A stretch of 9,746 nucleotides of DNA from CAZTZL01 sp964617625 (GTDB lineage: Bacteria > Zhuqueibacterota > QNDG01 > DSAB01). Below, piece after piece: positions 5,099 through 9,746 of the stretch (positions are counted from its first letter, which is position 1; every line of letters begins with the position of its first letter). The stretch lies in assembly GCA_964617625.1 (NCBI GenBank), contig CAZTZL010000105.1, positions 1 through 9,746 of the forward strand. Reading direction: 5' to 3'. The notes beneath the pieces are model-generated. The model was not told where the DNA came from. It searched no databases and saw only the letters and a program-made list of their open reading frames with translations. Position numbers and translations under genes: made by a program.

Positions 5099-7074
5099 TC
5101 CGTTCACATTCTCATGACAAACATCATCATCCCAGGCAGCCCCATTCAAGGCATTTGCAAATTGTTCTCATCGGGCAGCCCAATTGCGGCAAGAGCACAC
5201 TTTTTAACAATGTGGCCGGATACCGTTCCGTAACAGCCAATTTCCCGGGCGCTTCCGTCACCTTTACAAAAAGTCATGTTCGAATCTTCAACCGGGTTTA
5301 TAATATCATCGATCTTCCGGGAACGTATTCTCTGACTTCGACGGATCCTGCCGCAAGGGAAGCCCAGCGTTATCTGCTTACACAGCCAATCGATGTCATC
5401 GTCAATGTCATCGATACCTCGCTTCTGAGCCGCAGCCTCGAATTGACCCTTCAACTTATGGACCTGAACATTCCCATGGTTCTCTGCCTGAATATGGTGG
5501 ATGAAGCCGAGAGAAAAGGGATTGAAATCAATACTGAAGCGCTCTCAAATCAGTTGGGCATCCCCGTTTTTAAGACAGTCGCTTCTCACGGTATCGGTGT
5601 CAAAGAACTTTTTCGTGAAACCATAAAAATCGCCTATTCAAAAAAAGTAGGACGTCATATCCGCGGAAACCGCGATGTGGAACTGGTTATCGGCCGGCTT
5701 TCCCGGTTTCTCAAACAATCCCTTCATCATCCCTTTGCCTATTCGAGACATTTGCTCGCAACCAAACTTCTTGAAAATGACGGATTTTTTGAAACACAGA
5801 TCCGAAAGGTTCAACCGGAATTGATTGGAGAAATTAAATCATTTCGAAAAGAGCTGTCCAGAACGCATGGCCGGTCTTCGGATGAGGTAATTAATACGGA
5901 ACGGCATGCGCTTTCCATGTCCATTTTTGAAAAAGTGGCGACATTTAAAAAACCCAAACTCCACTGGAAAGACCGCCTCGATTCTGTCCTGATGCACAAT
6001 GTGTGGGGATATGTTTTTCTTTTAGCGATTCTTTTTATTTTTTTCGTTCTGGTTTTCAAAATTGGAGCCTATATCGAAAAACCACTGCTTTCGTTTTTTT
6101 CTACATTAAGTGCTGCCGTCATGAGCAGAATGAATCCGGCTGCACTTTTCACAGTTATATTGAAAAGCATACTCGACGGCATCGGCGGCGGCATTGCCAT
6201 TGTGTTGCCCTATCTCTTTCCGTTTCTTTTCGGGCTTTCCTTTTTGGAAGATATCGGTTATCTCCCCAGAGTGGCCTTTCTGATGGACGGCTTTATGCAC
6301 CGCATCGGTCTTCATGGGACGGCGGTGATTCCAGCGGTTTTGGGATACGGATGTAATGTCCCGGCTGTGATGGCCACGCGGATTCTGGAATCTCCCCGGG
6401 ACCGGTTTATTGCGTCTCTTGTCTCGACTATGGTTCCCTGTGCCGCCCGAATGACGATTATTTTCGGACTGGTCGGGTATTACCTCGGCGGCATGGTCGC
6501 TTTTTTCATCTATCTTTTAAATCTTGTTATTGTTGCGCTTTCAGCCGGATTCGTTTCGAAATTGATGCCTGAATCCACGCCGGGTATGATGATGGAGATC
6601 CCGGTCTATCATCTGCCCCAGCTGAAAGTGATTCTCACCAAAACCTGGCTGAGGATCAAAGAGTTTATCATCATTGCATGGCCGCTGCTAATCATAGGCA
6701 GCGTTGTTCTTTCCCTGAGTGATTACTTTCACTTTACCAGGCTTTTAAATCTGATGATTTCTCCGGTTACGTGGATTCTCGGTCTTCCCGTTCAGGTGGG
6801 AACCACGTTGATTTTCGGCATCCTCCGGAAAGAGTTATCGATGCTGATGCTCTTTCAGGCGCTCGGTACACGGAATGTCCTGTCCGTGATGAGCCACGGG
6901 CAAATTCTGGTATTTACGATTTTCGTGGTGTTTTATGTTCCTTGCGTGGCAACTTTGGGTGTGCTTTATAAACAGGTGAGGGGAAAGGCCACGTGGGCGA
7001 TTTTGCTTTATACATTTTCACTCGCACTGATTCTGGGACTGTTGACACGATTAGTCGCGAGCTTGATCTGGTAA
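5095..7074 (+). CDS. feoB: FeoB, ferrous iron transport GTPase/permease
   Basis: The 659-residue protein (compact but complete for the family) brings Fe2+ across the inner membrane. The N-terminal G domain shows G1 GQPNCGKST (27-35), a G2 threonine at about T56, G3 DLPG (73-76), G4 NMVD (133-136) and G5 around VASHG (162-166). A helical linker domain follows. From about residue 300 the membrane domain has the Gate features: YLPRVAFLMD (389-398), GYGCNVPAVMATR (from 417), then VPCAARM, a second half with ILRKELSML, and VFYVPCVATLG near the end. The conserved cysteines in GCNVP and in both VPC motifs are present. The first 20 residues hold seven histidines (positions 5, 7, 10, 11, 12, 17, 20), which is not a general family feature and could bind metal. 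It overlaps feoA by four bases and is followed after 12 bases by a radical SAM gene. Confidence 0.95.
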   Translation: MIRSHSHDKHHHPRQPHSRHLQIVLIGQPNCGKSTLFNNVAGYRSVTANFPGASVTFTKSHVRIFNRVYNIIDLPGTYSLTSTDPAAREAQRYLLTQPIDVIVNVIDTSLLSRSLELTLQLMDLNIPMVLCLNMVDEAERKGIEINTEALSNQLGIPVFKTVASHGIGVKELFRETIKIAYSKKVGRHIRGNRDVELVIGRLSRFLKQSLHHPFAYSRHLLATKLLENDGFFETQIRKVQPELIGEIKSFRKELSRTHGRSSDEVINTERHALSMSIFEKVATFKKPKLHWKDRLDSVLMHNVWGYVFLLAILFIFFVLVFKIGAYIEKPLLSFFSTLSAAVMSRMNPAALFTVILKSILDGIGGGIAIVLPYLFPFLFGLSFLEDIGYLPRVAFLMDGFMHRIGLHGTAVIPAVLGYGCNVPAVMATRILESPRDRFIASLVSTMVPCAARMTIIFGLVGYYLGGMVAFFIYLLNLVIVALSAGFVSKLMPESTPGMMMEIPVYHLPQLKVILTKTWLRIKEFIIIAWPLLIIGSVVLSLSDYFHFTRLLNLMISPVTWILGLPVQVGTTLIFGILRKELSMLMLFQALGTRNVLSVMSHGQILVFTIFVVFYVPCVATLGVLYKQVRGKATWAILLYTFSLALILGLLTRLVASLIW

Positions 7075-7075
7075 C

Positions 7076-7080
7076 GGGAG
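7076..7080 (+). promoter_or_regulatory. Ribosome binding site that sets the radical SAM start at 7087
   Basis: GGGAG directly touches the TTG at 7081 but lies six bases before the in-frame ATG at 7087, so the ATG is preferred and the product begins MKEAKLYRKI. Confidence 0.7.
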
Positions 7081-7086
7081 TTGTTG

Positions 7087-8103
7087 ATGAAAGAGGCGAA
7101 ACTTTACCGGAAAATTGACGATCAAAAAGTGCAGTGTTTGACCTGTGCCCATCAATGCGTCATTGCGCCAGGGAAACGGGGGGTGTGCGGTGTGAGGGAG
7201 AACCAGGATGGAAAACTGGTCACACTCGTGTATGGAAAAGCTGTCGCCCTTCACGTTGATCCCATCGAAAAAAAGCCGCTCTTTCATTTTCTGCCCGGAA
7301 CACAGGCCATGTCCGTGGCGACTGCCGGATGCAACATGCACTGTCTCAACTGCCAGAATGCGGATATTTCACAAATACCGAAAAGTCCGGGCTGGATTCG
7401 GGGAGAGGATGTTTCCCCTGAAACCCTGGTTGAAGCCACTGTCCGGCAGCAGTGTCAAATTATTGCCTACACCTATACCGAACCAGCTGTTTTCTGGGAT
7501 TATGCCTATGATACGGCCAGAATTGCCCGTCAGAAAAAGATTAAAAATGTGTTTGTCACGAACGGCTATCTTTCGAAAGAATCCCTCGAAGTAATTTCTC
7601 CCTTTTTAGACGGAGCCAATGTGGATCTGAAAGCGTTTCGGGATGCCACGTACAAATCGGTCTGCGGGGCGCATCTTCAGCCGGTACTCGATACGATACA
7701 ACGAATGAAAGAACTCGGAATCTGGGTGGAAGTGACCACGCTTCTTATTCCCGGTTTGAATGATTCCGAAAAAGAACTGAAAGAAATTGCCCGGTTTATA
7801 CACGATATCGATCCAGCCATGCCGTGGCACATCAGCCGGTTTTATCCCACGTATCGGATGACAGACCGTCCACCGACTTCGATTGAATCCATCACAAAAG
7901 CGAGAGAAATCGGAATCGAGACCGGGCTGTCTTACGTCTATCCGGGCAACATTCCAGGAAATGAAGGAGAAAGTACATTTTGTTATCAGTGCAAGACAAA
8001 GTTGATACACCGCCGCGGTTATCAGATTATCGAAAACCAGCTTGCCAACGGAAAATGTCCGGAATGCGGATCGGAAATCCCTGGGGTTTGGAAGCAAGAA
8101 TAA
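7087..8103 (+). CDS. Radical SAM enzyme of the AmmeMemoRadiSam group (pyruvate formate-lyase activase-like)
   Basis: The 338-residue protein has the radical SAM cluster motif CX3CX2C at C82, C86, C89 (ATAGCNMHCLNCQN), which would hold a [4Fe-4S] cluster for S-adenosylmethionine cleavage. An extra cysteine set precedes it (C17, C20, C24, C34) and a C-terminal four-cysteine ribbon follows (C299, C302, C324, C327), possibly a second metal site. Diagnostic segments are AYTYTEPAVFWDYA (TYTEP at 129-133), TLLIPGLNDSEKEL, HISRFYPTYRMTDRPPTS and YPGNIPGNEGES. These match the enzyme usually encoded with Memo and AMMECR1 proteins; the substrate of that system is unknown. Neither partner is in this window. 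The gene follows feoB by 12 bases and is almost certainly co-transcribed with it, so its expression is probably tied to iron status. A glycyl-radical activase role is the main alternative, but no glycyl radical enzyme is nearby. Confidence 0.88.
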   Translation: MKEAKLYRKIDDQKVQCLTCAHQCVIAPGKRGVCGVRENQDGKLVTLVYGKAVALHVDPIEKKPLFHFLPGTQAMSVATAGCNMHCLNCQNADISQIPKSPGWIRGEDVSPETLVEATVRQQCQIIAYTYTEPAVFWDYAYDTARIARQKKIKNVFVTNGYLSKESLEVISPFLDGANVDLKAFRDATYKSVCGAHLQPVLDTIQRMKELGIWVEVTTLLIPGLNDSEKELKEIARFIHDIDPAMPWHISRFYPTYRMTDRPPTSIESITKAREIGIETGLSYVYPGNIPGNEGESTFCYQCKTKLIHRRGYQIIENQLANGKCPECGSEIPGVWKQE

Positions 8104-8130
8104 GTTTCTAGTTTCGAGTTTCAAGTTTGA
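8103..8130 (+). repeat. Four tandem 7-bp repeats (AGTTTCN) between genes
   Basis: The units are AGTTTCT, AGTTTCG, AGTTTCA and AGTTTGA, starting on the last base of the radical SAM stop codon. The array is noncoding in the preferred gene model. Short heptamer arrays of this kind can arise by slippage and may vary in copy number. No function can be assigned. Confidence 0.8.
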
Positions 8131-8145
8131 GGGGATGATAATAAA

Positions 8146-8152
8146 AAGGAGG
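8146..8152 (+). promoter_or_regulatory. Strong ribosome binding site pointing to a GTG start at 8162
   Basis: AAGGAGG is a full-strength Shine-Dalgarno sequence nine bases before the GTG at 8162. An in-frame ATG at 8135 lies upstream of it, with only GAGGGG touching it. The ATG at 8154 is out of frame and too close. Confidence 0.6.
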
Positions 8153-8161
8153 AATGATCAC

Positions 8162-8557
8162 GTGGATAGACAAAGAGAGAAAAAAAGATTTTCACGAGGA
8201 GGAATGTTGGCTATCGGTTTTTTACTGGGAATTCTTTTTACTTTGCTGGTTCTTGCCGGTGTCACCAGTATCATTATGAAACATCCGCAGCAGGTTCTCG
8301 TAAAAGTAGCCGACTATGGAGTCCGGCAGACCATTCAAAAAACAACCCAGTCCATGCCCAGAGATTATATCGGACAGCGGCAAAATGATATTGCGAAGAG
8401 CGCCCAGGAGTTTGCTAAGGCTTTTTCCGAGAATCGAATTACTCAGCAAGAAATGGGGCTCATAGGCAGGCAATTTTTTGTGGTCATGGCGGATCAGAAA
8501 ATCACACCGGATGAAATCGATCATTTGCTGCGCATGATCGATCAATACTGCCGGTAA
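8162..8557 (+). CDS. Small single-pass membrane protein of unknown function
   Basis: I do not recognise a family. The 131-residue product (GTG start chosen from the strong ribosome binding site; ATG at 8135 would add nine residues) has a basic N-terminus (MDRQREKKRFSR), one transmembrane helix at about residues 15-38 (MLAIGFLLGILFTLLVLAGV) and a mostly helical, polar remainder. The charge pattern predicts the N-terminus inside and the C-terminal domain outside the inner membrane. Near the end two similar helical segments occur 21 residues apart, NRITQQEMGLIGRQF and QKITPDEIDHLLRMI, suggesting a paired helical motif. It lies 58 bases after the radical SAM gene and 41 bases before the lipoprotein gene, on the same strand with no terminator between, so it may belong to the same transcript. 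No catalytic motif is visible. Confidence 0.7.
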   Translation: MDRQREKKRFSRGGMLAIGFLLGILFTLLVLAGVTSIIMKHPQQVLVKVADYGVRQTIQKTTQSMPRDYIGQRQNDIAKSAQEFAKAFSENRITQQEMGLIGRQFFVVMADQKITPDEIDHLLRMIDQYCR

Positions 8558-8598
8558 CAAGATCGAAGGATCCATTCTCTTACTGAAGGGGGTAAAAA

Positions 8599-9237
8599 AT
8601 GAAATCCGTTCGAATTGCGGTAGTTATTTCTGTTCTTTGCCTTTGCTTTTTGAACTGTAAAATCAGCATCAATAGTAACATTTATATTGATGACGGCGAG
8701 GTGGTGTACAGCGATCCGATGACAATTAACGGGAATATTTTTGTCGGATCGAATTGTGAAATCCACGGCTCCTGTAGAACCGTGAACGGCATCATCGAAG
8801 TGGGCAGGCATTCGAAGACGAGAGATCTGCAAAGTGTGAACGGTTCTATCCGGGCAGCGGAAGATGTCTATGTGATGGGAAGTCTTGAATCTGTGAATGG
8901 TCACATATTTTCCGATCCGGGGGTGAAAGTCAAAGTGAAAGTGACTTCGATCAACGGAGATATCGAACTTAAAAAGACCCGGGTAAAGAGGGATGTTGAG
9001 ACCTATAACGGGCATATTTCGCTTCTGGACAGCACAATCGTTTACGGCGATGTGATTATCAAAAGGGAAAGGCATTCTTTCGAACGGCAAAAGCCTTTAA
9101 AGATTACAATCCGGGACGGTTCGGTGGTCGAAGGGGATGTGATTGCGGAGAGGGAGGATGATAATATCGAACTGCATCTTTCCGGCGGGGGTCGGGTGAT
9201 GGGAGAGGTGAAGCATGTTCTGGTGATTGAAGAATAA
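8599..9237 (+). CDS. Probable lipoprotein with six NG repeats, bactofilin-like beta-solenoid
   Basis: The 212-residue product has a hydrophobic export signal (residues about 1-19) ending CFLNC, so Cys20 could be lipidated, although Asn at -1 is unusual for a lipobox. The body carries six 'S/T-x-N-G-x-I' motifs with NG at 44-45, 63-64, 81-82, 100-101, 119-120 and 137-138, a step of 18-19 residues. Such regular spacing with alternating hydrophobic residues suggests a right-handed beta-helix like bactofilins (polymer-forming DUF583 proteins) or a DUF4097-like fold. Two less regular turns follow (about 149-152 YGDV, 179-182 GDVI). Bactofilins are normally cytoplasmic scaffolds, so an exported, lipid-anchored version is notable. 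An AAGGGGG site sits six bases before the ATG. It follows the small membrane protein closely and is ended by a strong hairpin. A role in the cell envelope is inference only. Confidence 0.7.
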   Translation: MKSVRIAVVISVLCLCFLNCKISINSNIYIDDGEVVYSDPMTINGNIFVGSNCEIHGSCRTVNGIIEVGRHSKTRDLQSVNGSIRAAEDVYVMGSLESVNGHIFSDPGVKVKVKVTSINGDIELKKTRVKRDVETYNGHISLLDSTIVYGDVIIKRERHSFERQKPLKITIRDGSVVEGDVIAEREDDNIELHLSGGGRVMGEVKHVLVIEE

Positions 9238-9296
9238 TCCGATTAACTCCTCTTTTTAAAAATAGATCCATAGTTTTATTTTAATGTCATGCCAGC

Positions 9297-9324
9297 CCTG
9301 CCGGATTCAATCCGGCAGGATTTT
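9297..9324 (+). terminator. Strong hairpin, likely terminator after the NG-repeat lipoprotein gene
   Basis: CCTGCCGGAT (9297-9306) and ATCCGGCAGG (9310-9319) form a perfect ten-base-pair, GC-rich stem with a three-base loop TCA, followed by ATTTT. The T run is short, so efficiency is uncertain. It sits 60 bases after the lipoprotein stop and 36 bases before the next start codon. Confidence 0.7.
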
Positions 9325-9334
9325 GGTTAACCAA
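9323..9334 (+). promoter_or_regulatory. Perfect 12-bp palindrome upstream of the serine hydrolase gene
   Basis: TTGGTTAACCAA is its own reverse complement and lies 20 bases before the ATG at 9355, just after the terminator hairpin. It could be an operator, but chance is not excluded and no regulator is encoded beside it. No convincing promoter was found in 9238-9354; a weak TAGTTTTA near 9271 would place the hairpin in the leader. Confidence 0.3.
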
Positions 9335-9354
9335 TTTATAAAGGAATGTCAAGG

Positions 9355-9746
9355 ATGAGAAATACTCGATGGACTCTATTATTCGTGCAATATCTGGCTT
9401 TTTTTGCTATCGGTATTCATGCTCAAAGCAAAGATACTTATTCAGAAATGATTCAAGAATGTGAAAATTTAATCATTAAAAAAATGGCATCGGATAATCT
9501 GGTTGGAGTGAGCGCCGCCATTTTAGTTAATGATTCCGTTATCTGGAAAAAAGGTTTTGGTTATGCTGATAAAGAGAATCAAGTTCTCATGACTGAAAAT
9601 ACGGCAGTAAACATCGAATCGATAACTAAAACATTTACAGCTCTGGCAATCATGCAACTTCAGGAAAAGGGAATGCTGGACATGAACCAATCCCTGAATA
9701 AATACCTGCCTCAGTTCCATCCGAAGACAAGAGGAGAGGATTTAGA
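9355..9746 (+). CDS. Secreted serine hydrolase of the beta-lactamase/PBP4-like family (3' end outside the window)
   Basis: The frame runs open from ATG 9355 to the window end (130 codons). The product starts with a signal peptide (MRNTRWTLLFVQYLAFFAIG, cleavage probably after IHA, before Gln24). The mature part shows the family's opening strands (VGVSAAILVNDSVIWKKGFGYAD) and then the catalytic S-x-x-K motif as S89-I90-T91-K92 in the context ESITKTFTALAIMQLQEKGMLD, followed by NKYLPQF. This is the class C beta-lactamase/D-alanyl-D-alanine carboxypeptidase/esterase fold (PF00144), where the serine attacks the substrate and the lysine assists; the Y-x-N and later motifs would lie beyond the window. 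Such proteins are often peptidases or esterases, so antibiotic resistance should not be assumed. AAAGGA lies nine bases upstream; an in-frame ATG at 9346 lies too close to it. Confidence 0.85.
   Translation, partial: MRNTRWTLLFVQYLAFFAIGIHAQSKDTYSEMIQECENLIIKKMASDNLVGVSAAILVNDSVIWKKGFGYADKENQVLMTENTAVNIESITKTFTALAIMQLQEKGMLDMNQSLNKYLPQFHPKTRGEDL

Noticed and set aside
7606..8124. Minus-strand open frame of 172 codons opposite the radical SAM gene, and a similar one at 8542-9090
   Set aside because: Both lie opposite well-supported + strand genes, have no credible ribosome binding site or family features, and resemble reverse-frame translation.
8042..8161. A longer version of the small membrane protein starting at 8042 inside the radical SAM gene
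   Set aside because: The first 40 codons overlap the radical SAM gene and the heptamer repeat and look like noncoding translation; a strong AAGGAGG site supports the GTG at 8162.
9355..9746. Antibiotic-resistance beta-lactamase
   Set aside because: The SxxK context fits the broad PF00144 family of peptidases and esterases, and the remaining active-site motifs are outside the window, so resistance cannot be claimed.

Overview
The window reads as chromosomal DNA of a Gram-negative bacterium from the Fibrobacteres-Chlorobi-Bacteroidetes (FCB) side of the tree, most likely an uncultured lineage such as KSB1, Calditrichota, Marinimicrobia or Cloacimonadota. The reasons are two secreted proteins ending in a type IX secretion (T9SS/FlgD-Ig-like) tail with the 'NYPNPFN' signature, a TAnnTTTG-type promoter, and a bactofilin-like lipoprotein. 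The exact phylum cannot be fixed from this sequence. All recognised genes lie on the + strand, and gene density is high; no gene-free stretch exceeds 300 bases. No tRNA, rRNA, CRISPR array, transposase or phage gene was seen.

Left part (1-2917): two tandem paralogues of a secreted T9SS cargo protein. The first is cut by the window edge, leaving two chitobiase-C-terminal-like domains and the sorting tail. The second is complete: signal peptide, seven FG-GAP/VCBS repeats of about 50 residues (a likely seven-bladed propeller), two chitobiase-like domains and the same tail. The last 566 bp of the two genes are identical base for base, while the DNA just upstream differs at about 15% of positions, which is a sharp signature of gene conversion or very recent duplication.

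Middle (2983-4374): a purine permease of the AzgA type (NCS2 superfamily), closed by a clear intrinsic terminator.

Right-centre (4391-8103, perhaps to 9237): an iron-transport operon. A two-domain DtxR/MntR-type metalloregulator is preceded by a Bacteroidetes-style promoter overlapped by inverted and direct repeats that look like its own operator. It is followed by free-standing FeoA, by FeoB (4-base overlap with feoA) with a histidine-rich N-terminus, and, 12 bases later, by a radical SAM enzyme of the AmmeMemoRadiSam group. FeoB would import Fe2+, FeoA would support it, the regulator would shut the operon when metal is plentiful, and the radical SAM enzyme is an iron-sulfur protein that may depend on this supply.

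Downstream on the same strand are two genes of unknown function: a small single-pass membrane protein and a probable lipoprotein built from six regularly spaced 'NG' repeats that suggest a beta-solenoid. A strong hairpin terminator follows. The window ends inside a secreted serine hydrolase of the beta-lactamase (class C/PBP4-like) family. The most interesting points are the recombined tandem T9SS genes, the feo operon with its regulator site and embedded radical SAM gene, and the NG-repeat lipoprotein.
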